A DNA stretch of 64,000 bases from Delftia acidovorans (lineage in GTDB: Bacteria; Pseudomonadota; Gammaproteobacteria; Burkholderiales; Burkholderiaceae_C), in NCBI GenBank assembly GCA_031286585.1, contig JAITUC010000024.1:310001-374000 (forward strand). Direction: 5' to 3'. Made by a program: the position numbers and the translations under genes. The notes below the pieces were generated by a model. The model did not search any database and had not been told where the DNA came from. It was given only the letters and a program-made list of their open reading frames with translations. How positions within the stretch are numbered: position 1 is the first letter of the stretch; each line of letters starts with the position of its first letter. Positions 39,672-48,281 of this stretch are shown one piece after another.

Positions 39672-42168
39672 GCTCAAGCTGCAGGTGCTGCTGGACCTGG
39701 CCGACCGCGTGACAGCACCGCTCAAGCGCATAGGCGCGGGCGCCCGCACCGTGGGGGTGGATGTGGGCGGCGCGCAGGACGCGCTGCGCAAGCTCCAGCA
39801 GCAGCAGGCCGCCGTGGGCAAGATGCGCTCCATGCAGGAGCGCCTACAGGAGACGCAGCAACGCATGGCTGCGCTCAAGGCGAGCAAGGCCGCGCTGGGT
39901 GCCGAGATGCAAAAGGGCGGCCCCACCGCCCAGGCCTTGGGTGCGCAATACCGCAAGACCACCGAGGAACTGCAGAAATTGTCGGCCGCCCATGAGCGCC
40001 AGATTGACCAGGCCAAGCGCCTGCGCGCCGGGCTCAGCGGCATGGGCATCACCAATGTGGCCCAGGCAGAGGGCAAATTGCGCGAGGCCATCGACCGCAC
40101 CACCAAGGCCCTGGAACGCCAGCGCAAAGCGCAGGAGCTGACCAACAAGCACCGCGCCGCCGTGGACGCCAACAAGGCCGCCCGGGGCGATGCGCGCGGC
40201 GCCCTGTTCGACGGTGCCGCCATGGCCGCATCGCTGGCCGCGCCGCTGAAGATGGCCATTGATTTCGAGTCCAGCATGGCCGATGTGGACAAGGTCATGG
40301 ACCTTGACAAAAGCGGCCTGGAGCGCATGTCCCAAAGCGCCATCGACCTGTCCAAGCGCCTGCCCATGGCGGCCAAGGACATTGCCCAGATCATGGCCCT
40401 GGGCGGCCAGTCCGGCCTGGATGAAAAGCAGCTGCTGGGCGGCGACGGACAGGTGGGCTTTGTGGAGCACGCCGTGAAGATGGGCACGGCCTTCGGCATG
40501 ACGGCCGAAGAGTCGGGCGAGGCCATGGCCAAGATGAAATCTGCCTTCGGCATGTCCATCCCGGAAGTGGCCACGCTCACCGACAAAATCAACCTGCTGG
40601 GCAACACGGGCGCGGCCAACGAAAAGCAAATCCTGAACATCGTCACGCGCGTGGGGCCGCTGGGCGGCGTGGCCGGCGTGGCGGCCGGGGGCATTGCTGC
40701 CATGGGCTCCACGCTGGCCGGCATGGGCGTGCAGGAGGAAGTGGCCGCCACGGGCGTGCAAAACCTGATGCTCGCCCTCGTGGCCGGTGAAAGCGCCACC
40801 AAGAGCCAGCGCGAGGGCCTGCAGGCCCTGGGCCTGGACGCCGTGGACGTGGCCAAGAGCATGCAGCAGGACGCCACGGCCACGATGATGAACGTGTTCG
40901 ACAAGGTGCGCGGGCTGGAGAAATACCAGCAGGCCGCCGCCCTGCAAACGCTCTTCGGCAAGGAATCCATCAAGGCCATTGCGCCCCTGCTCAGCCAGCT
41001 GGACACCCTCAAAGAAAACTTCGAGAAAGTCACGGACGAAAGCAAGTACGGCGGCGCCGTGAATGCGGAGTACGAAAAGCGCGCAGCGACCACGGCCAAC
41101 CGCCTGAAACTGGCCAGCAACCAGGCGGCGGCCATGGGCATCTCCATTGGCAACATGCTGCTGCCCGCGCTCAATGACGGGCTCACCCTGCTGGCCCCTT
41201 GGATGGAGCGCCTGTCTGCGCTCACCCAGGCCTATCCCGGAGTCACGCGCGGCATTGTTCTGTTCGTCGCGGCGCTTGTGCTGGGCAAGGTGGCGGCCAT
41301 TGCCTTCGGCTACGGTTTCGCTCTCATCCGGGGCGCCATGCTCAGCGTGCAGGGCGTGCTGGTGGCCGTGCGCGCGGCCTGGATGCTGCACACAGGGGCA
41401 ATGGTGGCAGGCACGGCCGCCAGCCGCACGGCGGCCATCGTCAGCAAGGCATTCACGGCCGCGCAATGGCTCATGAATGCCGCCCTGGCGGCCAACCCCA
41501 TCGGCGTGGTCATCATCGCCCTGGTGGCTCTGGCCGCTGCGGCCTACCTCATCGTCACGCGCTGGGAAGAAATCAAGGCCGGCGCCATGTCCCTGTGGAC
41601 CGACCTGCAGGGCCTGGCGAGCCGGTTTGTGGAGATTGGCGGGCAGCTGATCGATGGCCTCATCAGCGGCGTGACCGCCAAGCTGACCGCGCTCAAGGAC
41701 ACCGTGGTGGGAGCCGCCACATCCGTGGGCCAATGGTTCAAGGAAACGCTGGGCATTGCCAGCCCCTCGCGCGTGTTCATGGAATACGGCGGCTGGGTGT
41801 CCGAGGGCGCGGCCCTGGGCATCCAGAAGGGCCAGGGCCTGGCCGCAGCGGCTGCCGTGGGCCTGGCCGGCGTCACCGCCGCACCCATGGCCGCTGCCGG
41901 CACCGACGCGCTGGCCGCCGCCCAGGCCATGCCCATAACGGCGCCCGCGCCGATGATGGCGCCCAGCGGCAGCGCCCTGGGACGTGGCAATGCGGCCGGC
42001 GCGGGCGCACCCATGGCGGCGCCCAGCGGCCCCATCAACATCACCATTCACGCGGCCCCGGGCATGGATCCAAAAGACATAGCCCGCGCCGTGGCGGCCG
42101 AGCTGGACAAGCGCGAGCGCGCCAACAAGTCGCGCGTGCTCAGCCAGCTCAGCGACACCGAGGGATAG
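39664..42168 (+). CDS. T: Tail tape-measure protein, P2 gpT family
   Basis: An 834-residue tape measure (P2 T has 815) that sets tail length. The N-terminal coiled coils include LRKLQQQQAAVGKMRSMQER. The central TP901-type domain has ALGGQSGLDEKQLLGGDGQV and AAGGIAAMGSTLAGMGVQEE. Hydrophobic segments (GIVLFVAALVLGKVAAIAFG, NPIGVVIIALVALAAAAYLI) lie in the last third. It overlaps the E' stop by 8 bp. Confidence 0.93.
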   Translation: MDKLKLQVLLDLADRVTAPLKRIGAGARTVGVDVGGAQDALRKLQQQQAAVGKMRSMQERLQETQQRMAALKASKAALGAEMQKGGPTAQALGAQYRKTTEELQKLSAAHERQIDQAKRLRAGLSGMGITNVAQAEGKLREAIDRTTKALERQRKAQELTNKHRAAVDANKAARGDARGALFDGAAMAASLAAPLKMAIDFESSMADVDKVMDLDKSGLERMSQSAIDLSKRLPMAAKDIAQIMALGGQSGLDEKQLLGGDGQVGFVEHAVKMGTAFGMTAEESGEAMAKMKSAFGMSIPEVATLTDKINLLGNTGAANEKQILNIVTRVGPLGGVAGVAAGGIAAMGSTLAGMGVQEEVAATGVQNLMLALVAGESATKSQREGLQALGLDAVDVAKSMQQDATATMMNVFDKVRGLEKYQQAAALQTLFGKESIKAIAPLLSQLDTLKENFEKVTDESKYGGAVNAEYEKRAATTANRLKLASNQAAAMGISIGNMLLPALNDGLTLLAPWMERLSALTQAYPGVTRGIVLFVAALVLGKVAAIAFGYGFALIRGAMLSVQGVLVAVRAAWMLHTGAMVAGTAASRTAAIVSKAFTAAQWLMNAALAANPIGVVIIALVALAAAAYLIVTRWEEIKAGAMSLWTDLQGLASRFVEIGGQLIDGLISGVTAKLTALKDTVVGAATSVGQWFKETLGIASPSRVFMEYGGWVSEGAALGIQKGQGLAAAAAVGLAGVTAAPMAAAGTDALAAAQAMPITAPAPMMAPSGSALGRGNAAGAGAPMAAPSGPINITIHAAPGMDPKDIARAVAAELDKRERANKSRVLSQLSDTEG

Positions 42169-42179
42169 GAGCCCCACCC

Positions 42180-42644
42180 ATGCCAATGATGACCCTGGGC
42201 CAATTCGTGTTTGGCCTCGATACCGTCGCGTATCAAGAGATGCAGCGCGCCACCGACTGGCGCCACCCCAGCAACAGCCGCGTGGGCGCCCGACCGGCGC
42301 GCCAGTACGTGGGACAGGGTGATGACACCATCACGTTTACCGGCCTGTTCGTCCCCGAATTCCGTGGCGGCCGCAAGACCCTGGACGAACTGCGCAAGAT
42401 GGCCGACGCCGGCAGCGCATACGCCATGGTCAACGGTGCCGGGGACAACCTGGGCGCCTGGGTCATCCAGCGCCTGAGCGAAAACGGCAGCGTGTTCGTG
42501 AAAGAAGGCCTGCCCCGCCGCATTGATTTCAGCGTGGAGCTGGCCCGCGTGGACGATGCCCAGGCCGACCCCAGCGGCGGCAGCGATGGCGGCACGGGCG
42601 GCGGCGATTGGGACGATGGCGACTTCTGGGACTGGTGGATGTGA
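42180..42644 (+). CDS. U: Tail protein U, P2 gpU family
   Basis: A 154-residue tail terminator-type protein (P2 U has 159): MMTLGQFVFGLDTVAYQEMQ, then ATDWRHPSNSRVGARPARQY with VGQGDDTITFTGLFVPEFRG. It ends in an acidic Asp/Gly/Trp tail. Its stop shares a base with the D start (TGATG). Confidence 0.92.
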   Translation: MPMMTLGQFVFGLDTVAYQEMQRATDWRHPSNSRVGARPARQYVGQGDDTITFTGLFVPEFRGGRKTLDELRKMADAGSAYAMVNGAGDNLGAWVIQRLSENGSVFVKEGLPRRIDFSVELARVDDAQADPSGGSDGGTGGGDWDDGDFWDWWM

Positions 42645-43702
42645 TGGCGGCAACCGAAAACCAGGCCACGGGCGCCTACCAGCAGCCGGACTATCAGCTC
42701 ACTATCAACGGCGTCAACATCACGCCCAAGGTGGGCAAACGCCTGATCGAATTGCGCCTGCGCGAAAGCCGCGGCGAAGAGGCCGACCAGCTGGACCTGA
42801 CCCTGGACGATGCAGACGGCCGCATGGCCATCCCGCCCAAGGGCGCCACTATCTCCATCCGCCTGGGATGGCTCAATGAGGGCCTGGTGGACAAGGGCAG
42901 CTTCGTGGTGGATGAAGTGGAGCACGGCGGCAGCCCCGACCGCATCAGCGTGCGCGCCCGCAGCGCCGACATGGCCAAGAGCCTGCGCGAGCGCGCCAGC
43001 CACAGCTGGAACGACAGCACCGTGGGCGCCGTGGTGCAGGACATTGCCGCACGCAACAAGCTGCCGGCGCGCATCGCCCCAGAACTGGCCGAGCGCAAGG
43101 TGCAGCACATCGACCAGACCAACGAATCGGACCTGCATTTCCTGTCCCGCCTGGCCCGCCAGCATGACGCCGTGGCCACCGTCAAAAAGGGGCAGCTGAT
43201 CTTTCTGCGCACCAACAGCCGCACCAACGCCAGCGGCCAGCCCATCGCCCCCATGCACATCACGCGCGCATCGGGCGACCAACACCGATGGCACACCGCA
43301 GACCGCACCAATTACACGGGCGTGCGCGCCTACTGGACGGACGGCAAGCGAGCCCGCCGCAGGGGCGTGCTGGCGGGCTCCAAGACCGGCAGCATCAAGA
43401 CCCTGAAAGACACCTTTGCCAGCGCCGAGGCCGCGCGCCAGGCCGCACAGTCCGAGATGCAGCGCGTGGACCGTGGCGCCGCCACCCTGAGCCTGGCCCT
43501 GGCCCTGGGCCGGCCCCACCTGATGCCGCAGGCCGCCGTGACCGTGGAGGGTTTCAAACCCGAGATTGACGGCGAGGGCTGGCTGGTCAAGTCCGTGGAG
43601 CACGCCCTGGGCGATGGTGGCTTCACCACGCAGATCGAGCTGGAGCGCCAGGGCGGGGGCGATGCGCAGGCCGAAGATGAGTCTCAGGATGAGCGTTCGT
43701 AG
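42644..43702 (+). CDS. D: Late control protein/tail hub, P2 gpD family
   Basis: A 352-residue tail hub protein (P2 D has 387): YQLTINGVNITPKVGKRLIE, RLRESRGEEADQLDLTLDDA and IDQTNESDLHFLSRLARQHD are D family segments. It closes the structural cluster. Confidence 0.93.
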   Translation: MAATENQATGAYQQPDYQLTINGVNITPKVGKRLIELRLRESRGEEADQLDLTLDDADGRMAIPPKGATISIRLGWLNEGLVDKGSFVVDEVEHGGSPDRISVRARSADMAKSLRERASHSWNDSTVGAVVQDIAARNKLPARIAPELAERKVQHIDQTNESDLHFLSRLARQHDAVATVKKGQLIFLRTNSRTNASGQPIAPMHITRASGDQHRWHTADRTNYTGVRAYWTDGKRARRRGVLAGSKTGSIKTLKDTFASAEAARQAAQSEMQRVDRGAATLSLALALGRPHLMPQAAVTVEGFKPEIDGEGWLVKSVEHALGDGGFTTQIELERQGGGDAQAEDESQDERS

Positions 43703-43728
43703 ACGGCGTTGGCTGTACGGACATAAAA

Positions 43729-43756
43729 TTGACAAGCAAATTTTCGTAACTACAAT
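43729..43756 (+). promoter_or_regulatory. Strong promoter of the BrnT/BrnA pair, predicting a leaderless start
   Basis: TTGACA (43729-43734) and TACAAT (43751-43756) are 16 bp apart. The -10 box ends only 5 bp before the BrnT ATG, so the transcript would start at or next to the initiation codon. Confidence 0.6.
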
Positions 43757-43761
43757 AATTT

Positions 43762-44031
43762 ATGGACATCGAATTTGACCCTGCCAAAGATTTGGCGAAC
43801 ATTAAAAAGCACAAGGTATCGCTCAATCTTGCAAATCAAATAGATTGGTCAGAAATTCTTTGCGCACCAGATTTACGTAAGGATTATGGAGAAGTTAGGG
43901 AAATTGGTTTCGCAGTTATTGCCCGCAGACTTTATATTGTGATATTTACACAACGTAATAATGTAATGCGAATTATTAGCCTGCGCAAAGCAAATTCTAA
44001 AGAGGTAGCAGCATATGACGAAGCGTACTAG
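43762..44031 (+). CDS. brnT: BrnT-family toxin (DUF497)
   Basis: An 89-residue RelE-fold ribonuclease toxin of type II systems. BrnT signature segments: IEFDPAKDLANIKKHKVSL, then YGEVREIGFAVIARRLYIVI and RIISLRKANSKEVAAYDEAY. It is AT-rich, unlike the phage genes on its left, and has its own promoter, marking it as a moron inserted after gene D. The antitoxin gene overlaps its last 17 bp. Confidence 0.88.
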   Translation: MDIEFDPAKDLANIKKHKVSLNLANQIDWSEILCAPDLRKDYGEVREIGFAVIARRLYIVIFTQRNNVMRIISLRKANSKEVAAYDEAY

Positions 44032-44473
44032 TAAATTGGGACTTATCATCCCGACAGCTGCCGAAGATGCAGAGATAAACGAAGGTATTGTTCAGGACAA
44101 TGACACCGTTAGGATTACGCCTGAAATACTTAATTCCATGAAACCTATTCGTCGTGTCGGCCGACCAAAATCAGAGAGCAACAAGGTCCAGGTTACCATC
44201 CGCGTTGATAGTGCAGTATTAGAGGCATTTAAGGCTGAGGGAGCGGGATGGCAGACAAGAATGAATGAGGCACTGACAACGCATATTAGAATGCACCACG
44301 ACGAGGAGGATTCATCGCTCCAAGATCTAGAAGTTAAGCAAAAAGAACTTCTTGAGTTTTTGTTGAAATTTGAAGAAACCAATTTATCTCTAAAAAAAAC
44401 CATTGAATCATTCGGATTTAAAATCCAACCTCTTATTACAGAGATTAATTCAAAAAAGAAGGTGAAAAATTAA
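44015..44473 (+). CDS. brnA: BrnA-like antitoxin with coiled-coil extension
   Basis: A 152-residue protein. The centre has the BrnA/RHH antitoxin pattern GRPKSESNKVQVTIRVDSAV and LEAFKAEGAGWQTRMNEALT. Classical BrnA is about 100 residues; the extra C-terminal 45 residues (KELLEFLLKFEETNLSLKKT) look like a coiled coil. It should bind BrnT and repress the shared promoter. Confidence 0.82.
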   Translation: MTKRTSKLGLIIPTAAEDAEINEGIVQDNDTVRITPEILNSMKPIRRVGRPKSESNKVQVTIRVDSAVLEAFKAEGAGWQTRMNEALTTHIRMHHDEEDSSLQDLEVKQKELLEFLLKFEETNLSLKKTIESFGFKIQPLITEINSKKKVKN

Positions 44474-44819
44474 AAAAACTTACCGCAGCGTATTAGCTTC
44501 ACTATCTCAACCTGCTCTAGGTTTTTCATAGGCACTCCACGTTCGATGTCCTACACCCGCGTGCAAAACACCGCGCGGTACTCATCGGGTCGTAAGGGCA
44601 GCACCCGCGCCGCGCGAAGGTTGGCCTAGCGTGGGGGGAACTAGGCTGAGGTGGCACACATTCAGCAGGCCACCATCTGGATACAACATGCTCCCGGTGC
44701 CATTGCTGCACACGCACCGCCCAATCGAAACCAGCAGCGGCTTGTCGCCCAGCGTGGGCCTTGGGCGGATCAGCCACAGCTCCCAAACTCTGCCGGACCC
44801 TCGGCATGCGTTTTGGGCG
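44474..44819. other. No gene recognised between BrnA and the secreted proteins
   Basis: About 346 bp. Open frames on the minus strand have no ribosome site or family pattern. The first 60 bp are AT-rich like the BrnTA pair; from about 44,560 the sequence is GC-rich. It could be a remnant of a lost phage gene. Confidence 0.35.
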
Positions 44820-45152
44820 CTACCGCTTAAGATAGCTTTTCTTCCCAGAGTCAGAAATGCAGTACTGCCCACCCCGTGGCCCGGTGCAAACGCCACCGGA
44901 ACGGCATGAGCAATCACCTGCGGATACCCCGGCCCGGCTGGGCGCCACCAGTGCACGCGGTGATGACTGGCCAAGCTCGGCGCTGCAATGTCGCTTGCTG
45001 CCGCTGACCGAGCCGTCATTGCACACGAATTGCGCGCCAGAGCAATGCGCCACGCCGCCCTTGCTGCCGCTGCAAGGGTAGTTGGCAGCATTCGCCTGCA
45101 TGGCAGATGCCAGGCAAGCAGCGAGGGCCATCGCCAGTGTCAGGAAGCGCAT
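44820..45152 (-). CDS. Small secreted Cys-rich protein of unknown function
   Basis: A 110-residue protein from the ATG at 45152 (a GTG at 45170 overlaps the upstream stop as GTGA and would add 6 residues). It has a signal peptide MRFLTLAMALAACLASAMQA and a mature part with eight Cys in pairs (YPCSGSKGGVAHCSGAQFVC, CSCRSGGVCTGPRGGQYC), suggesting disulfides in the periplasm. No family is recognised with certainty. It is part of a leftward cargo pair on the repressor side, so it may be expressed in the lysogen. Confidence 0.65.
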   Translation of the reverse strand: MRFLTLAMALAACLASAMQANAANYPCSGSKGGVAHCSGAQFVCNDGSVSGSKRHCSAELGQSSPRALVAPSRAGVSAGDCSCRSGGVCTGPRGGQYCISDSGKKSYLKR

Positions 45153-45166
45153 CCCGCACAGGCCTA

Positions 45167-45691
45167 TCACTTGGCCACGTACACCACGCCCAAGTCCTGG
45201 GCCAGCTTAGCCAGGCCGGGTTTGCGGCTCAGGTAGCGGCCGTTCTGCATCTTGTCGCTCCATGTGTCGTCGCTGTCCACCAGCTCCTTGAACGACTTCA
45301 CGCCGAGCGTCTTCTGGGCCACCTGCAGGGCCTTGGCGCGCGTCACCGTGACCGTGGCGCGAGGCGCATCCAGCACCGTGGGCTTGGGCACCATCAGCAC
45401 CGGCTGCGCCGTTACCTGCACCTGCGCCTGGTCTGTGTGGATGAACGTGCGGTACACGCCATACACCACTGCGCGCAGCACCTCTTCACGGGTCTGCTCG
45501 GGCGCCGCCTGCGTCATGACACGCGGGGACAGGCGGATGTGCAGGGGCTTGGCTCTGATGACCTCGAAGGTCTTGTTGTCGGCAGAGAAATCGGCCATCT
45601 CATCAATGACCTGCTCAATGGTCCCCTTGAACTGCGCATGCGACAGCGTGGCCACGGCCGCAAGGCCCAGGGCCAAAACGATTTTCTTCAT
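45167..45691 (-). CDS. Secreted/periplasmic protein of unknown function
   Basis: A 174-residue protein with a very strong Shine-Dalgarno (GGAGGGAGAG) and signal peptide MKKIVLALGLAAVATLSHAQ. The mature part has no recognised domain: FKGTIEQVIDEMADFSADNK, VLRAVVYGVYRTFIHTDQAQ. It overlaps the Cys-rich protein gene and lies downstream of the repressor on the same strand. A lysogenic conversion role is possible but unproven. Confidence 0.65.
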   Translation of the reverse strand: MKKIVLALGLAAVATLSHAQFKGTIEQVIDEMADFSADNKTFEVIRAKPLHIRLSPRVMTQAAPEQTREEVLRAVVYGVYRTFIHTDQAQVQVTAQPVLMVPKPTVLDAPRATVTVTRAKALQVAQKTLGVKSFKELVDSDDTWSDKMQNGRYLSRKPGLAKLAQDLGVVYVAK

Positions 45692-45731
45692 GCTCTCCCT
45701 CTCCCTCCAGTGGTGAAAAACAGGTGCTGGC

Positions 45732-46304
45732 TCAAGCGCGCGCCAGCATGGCCGCCAGCGTGCGCAGCGCAGCCTGCGCCTCTTGGGGCACCTTTTCGTA
45801 GTGCTGCAGCAGCTGCTGTAACTCAGAACTGACTGAGGCCGCCGCGCCAGCAGTGCCACCGGCCGCGCCTGCGCGCAGCGACAGCAGCACATAGCCCACA
45901 TCCACGCCCACGGCGTGCAGCTGCTGCAGCGCCTTAGCGTCAGGTGCGAACTCGCCCTCTTCAAATTTCAGCAGTGCCAGGCGATCCACGCCCGACTTGT
46001 CTGCCAGCTGGCCCACGGTCAACTCCAGCCGCTTGCGCTCCTGTTGCAGCCGCTCGGCAAGCGTTTGTCCTGGGTTTGGGTGCGGGGCAGCGCAAGGGTC
46101 CAACGAACGTAGACCAGTTAGCAGATAGGCGACATCGACCCCATGTGCGGCCACTGCCTCCAGGTACGACGAATCGGGCTTGCGCGAGCCCTTTTCATAG
46201 TTGAGCTGCGTCTCAGCAGATACGCCGGCAAGGGCGCCAAAAGCCCCCTGATTCAGCTTGAGATGCTTGCGGGCTTCTTTCAGCCTCTCGCAAAAATTCG
46301 ACAT
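45732..46304 (-). CDS. CI-like prophage repressor with two XRE-type segments
   Basis: A 190-residue regulator from the ATG at 46304 (MSNFCERLKEARKHLKLNQG). The first HTH covers residues 5-65 (AFGALAGVSAETQLNYEKGS). A second XRE-like segment (LAERLQQERKRLELTVGQLA, then DKSGVDRLALLKFEEGEFAP) follows, and a helical C-terminus ends the protein. No LexA-like autoprotease domain is visible, so RecA-stimulated self-cleavage is unlikely. It faces the early operon across an 82-bp region with promoter and operator signals. Confidence 0.85.
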   Translation of the reverse strand: MSNFCERLKEARKHLKLNQGAFGALAGVSAETQLNYEKGSRKPDSSYLEAVAAHGVDVAYLLTGLRSLDPCAAPHPNPGQTLAERLQQERKRLELTVGQLADKSGVDRLALLKFEEGEFAPDAKALQQLHAVGVDVGYVLLSLRAGAAGGTAGAAASVSSELQQLLQHYEKVPQEAQAALRTLAAMLARA

Positions 46305-46321
46305 GTGCCGATACTTTCCTG

Positions 46322-46354
46322 TTGACAACTCGACATTCGTAGATAAAAATCGAG
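46322..46354 (+). promoter_or_regulatory. Early promoter and operator opposite the repressor gene
   Basis: TTGACA (46322-46327) and a weak -10 TAAAAA (46344-46349) 16 bp apart read toward the early operon. An inverted repeat CTCGA (46329-46333)/TCGAG (46350-46354) brackets the spacer and is a candidate repressor site. Confidence 0.45.
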
Positions 46355-46386
46355 CCACCTTGTAACAACCTAGATCCAAATACTAC

Positions 46387-46659
46387 ATGACCACCCCAGC
46401 GCACCAGACCCGCCACCGCTCGGCCACGGTCGAGCCACTTGTGCATGACAAGCAAATTGCTCTGCGGCTCACAAATGGTGAGCGCCACGCGGTGCAAGGT
46501 GGCGCATCCCACGAAGGCCGCAGCCAGAGCAATTTCGCTCGCATGATCCACTTGATGGGCATGGAGTTGTATGAGCACCTGGGGCGCATCGAACTCGGCG
46601 CCGTGGCAAGGCTCACCACACGCGCCACCGACAGCAACGCTACCGGCGACCGCGTCTAA
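46387..46659 (+). CDS. Small RHH-like protein, first gene of the early operon
   Basis: A 90-residue protein. VHDKQIALRLTNGERHAVQG followed by SNFARMIHLMGMELYEHLG resembles a ribbon-helix-helix DNA-binding fold. In P2 the gene facing the repressor is Cox (antirepressor/excisionase); this protein holds that position but sequence does not show it is a Cox homologue. Confidence 0.55.
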   Translation: MTTPAHQTRHRSATVEPLVHDKQIALRLTNGERHAVQGGASHEGRSQSNFARMIHLMGMELYEHLGRIELGAVARLTTRATDSNATGDRV

Positions 46660-46668
46660 GGCACAGCC

Positions 46669-47217
46669 ATGGCACAGGCAGCTCCAAACCCCTTCCAGCC
46701 CCTGCTCGGCACGCAGCCGAATATTGGATTCACCAAGGCCGCCCTGGCTGTAAGCCACCGGGCCGGCAAGGCCGCCCCCAAGGCGCGCCCCGGTGTACGA
46801 AAAGGCGCGCAAGGCTGTAACAACCTGTCCAAGCCGGAAACAACTGCCGACACGCAGGCCCAGGCCCAGGACGAAGGCCCGCGCCTGAAATCCGAATTCC
46901 ACCGCATCCCCTGCCCGCACTGCGAGAGCCCGGCCACCATCCGTCGCAGCAACCAGGTCACGAACCTGACGCGCGAGTACGCCTTCGCCTGCACCAACTT
47001 CGAGTGCGGCCACACCTTCAGCGCCACGATGGAAATCACGCGCACCCTGAGCCCCAGCGCCACGCCCAACCCCACGGTGCGACTGCCCCTGAGCACCCAT
47101 GTGCGCCGCGACCTGATGCGCGAGCAGCTGGCATGCGCCCAGCCATCGGACTACCGCACCACCCAGACCGCGCCCAGCACCCTGGAGCTGTTCGGCACCA
47201 GTCCGCCAGCGGACTGA
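46669..47217 (+). CDS. Ogr/Delta-type zinc-finger late-gene activator
   Basis: A 182-residue protein with the Ogr/Delta zinc finger: C82-x2-C85-x22-C108-x4-C113, exactly the spacing of P2 Ogr (72 residues). The finger starts IPCPHCESPATIRRSNQV and ends FACTNFECGHTF. An 80-residue Ala/Lys-rich N-terminal extension and a 65-residue C-terminal tail are added. It should activate the late operons. Unlike P2, where ogr lies beside D and attP, it is in the early operon. Confidence 0.82.
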   Translation: MAQAAPNPFQPLLGTQPNIGFTKAALAVSHRAGKAAPKARPGVRKGAQGCNNLSKPETTADTQAQAQDEGPRLKSEFHRIPCPHCESPATIRRSNQVTNLTREYAFACTNFECGHTFSATMEITRTLSPSATPNPTVRLPLSTHVRRDLMREQLACAQPSDYRTTQTAPSTLELFGTSPPAD

Positions 47218-47329
47218 CACCGGGGCCTAGAGCCCCACCCACCTACCCCATTTCCCCTGCCCTGCGGAGCCTGAAAGAAGGCCCTGCGGGACGTGCTCAC
47301 CCTGAAAAACGCAACCCCGAGAGGACGCA

Positions 47330-47740
47330 ATGCAATTCTTTGAACTCCGCAGGCCCCGGCCCGCGCAGCAGATCACCCTGGTGGATGAGGCCCTGCGGGC
47401 CGAGCACACCCGGCACGCTGCGCGGCTCAAGGAAATTGACGGCCTCGCCAGCGACCTGCAGCGGCTGCAGCAGCACCTGCCCGCGCTGCGCGCTGCTGGC
47501 GTGGAGCTGGGCGGCCACGAGTGCGCCAACATCAACGGCCTGTTCATCCACAACGGCCAGGACCGCGCCCGCAATGGCCGCATGCTGCAGGCCCTGATGG
47601 GCCTGGGCGGCAAGGCCCGCAACAAAGCTGCCTTCCGCGATGGCGGGTTTGCCGTGGAGCTGGACCTGGGTGGCCTGCATCTGGCGTTCTACGTGGACCC
47701 GCGCGCAGCTGGGGCCGGTGCGCAAGGGGGAGCGGCATGA
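47330..47740 (+). CDS. Early-operon protein of unknown function
   Basis: A 136-residue protein with a coiled-coil start (ALRAEHTRHAARLKEIDGLA) and a compact C-terminus (NGQDRARNGRMLQALMGLGG, FAVELDLGGLHLAFYVD). A GAGAGGA Shine-Dalgarno precedes the ATG. Its stop overlaps the next start (ATGA). No family recognised. Confidence 0.7.
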   Translation: MQFFELRRPRPAQQITLVDEALRAEHTRHAARLKEIDGLASDLQRLQQHLPALRAAGVELGGHECANINGLFIHNGQDRARNGRMLQALMGLGGKARNKAAFRDGGFAVELDLGGLHLAFYVDPRAAGAGAQGGAA

Positions 47741-48135
47741 GCCATACCCTCACCGACCACGGCGGCGCGGACCCGCTGCGCGCCCTGGCGCAGTTCTTCA
47801 TGCTGGCCACCTGCCACAGCCACAGCGGCGCCCGCGTGGCGGCGCACCTGCTGCTGTGCCTTTACAACGGCACGCGCTTCCCATTCGATCTGACGGACCT
47901 GCGCTGCCTCGACGCCGAGAACCTGCAGCTCGCGCTGACGCTGCTCCAGTTCGACGCGCGCCCCCAGATGGAGGTGCACCAGTGGCTGAACCAGATGTAT
48001 GGCCGCACGGACTTCGGCATGCGCTTCGAGCACCTGGCCCACGCCTGGAAACTCAAGGGCCGGTGCAAGAAAGAGCACCTGGACCCCGTGCCGCGCTTGC
48101 GCTGGGACGGTGATGCGGAGGGCTCGCAAGCATGA
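47737..48135 (+). CDS. Early-operon protein of unknown function, DUF7673-like
   Basis: A 132-residue protein with ALAQFFMLATCHSHSGARVA, the motif LYNGTRFPFDLTDLRCLDAE and DARPQMEVHQWLNQMYG. I recall this pattern in small proteins of Burkholderiales phages and plasmids; no function is known to me. It overlaps both neighbours by four bases. Confidence 0.7.
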   Translation: MSHTLTDHGGADPLRALAQFFMLATCHSHSGARVAAHLLLCLYNGTRFPFDLTDLRCLDAENLQLALTLLQFDARPQMEVHQWLNQMYGRTDFGMRFEHLAHAWKLKGRCKKEHLDPVPRLRWDGDAEGSQA

Positions 48136-48275
48136 GCCGCTACGCAATCACCCATGTTGACGCACAGCGCGTGCGCCGCCACCTGGTGATCGGGGCAGCC
48201 AATCGCGCCATGGCCTGGGAGTGCGCCGAACGCCTGTATGGCTCGGCCTGGTTTATGTCCTGCAAGAAGGCCTGA
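48132..48275 (+). CDS. 47-aa early-operon protein
   Basis: A short ORF, ATG overlapping the previous stop (ATGA). The product begins MSRYAITHVDAQRVRRHLVI and ends MSCKKA. The tight packing in the operon and host-like codons support a real gene. Function unknown. Confidence 0.6.
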   Translation: MSRYAITHVDAQRVRRHLVIGAANRAMAWECAERLYGSAWFMSCKKA

Positions 48276-48281
48276 GCCCCG

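Noticed and set aside
44526..45091. Minus-strand frames between BrnA and the Cys-rich protein
   Set aside because: Poor start signals and no recognisable domain; partly shadow of the Cys-rich gene.
46305..46386. Possible LexA box at the repressor/early promoter
   Set aside because: CTGTTGACAACTCGAC lacks the ACAG half; unlike the three perfect boxes elsewhere.
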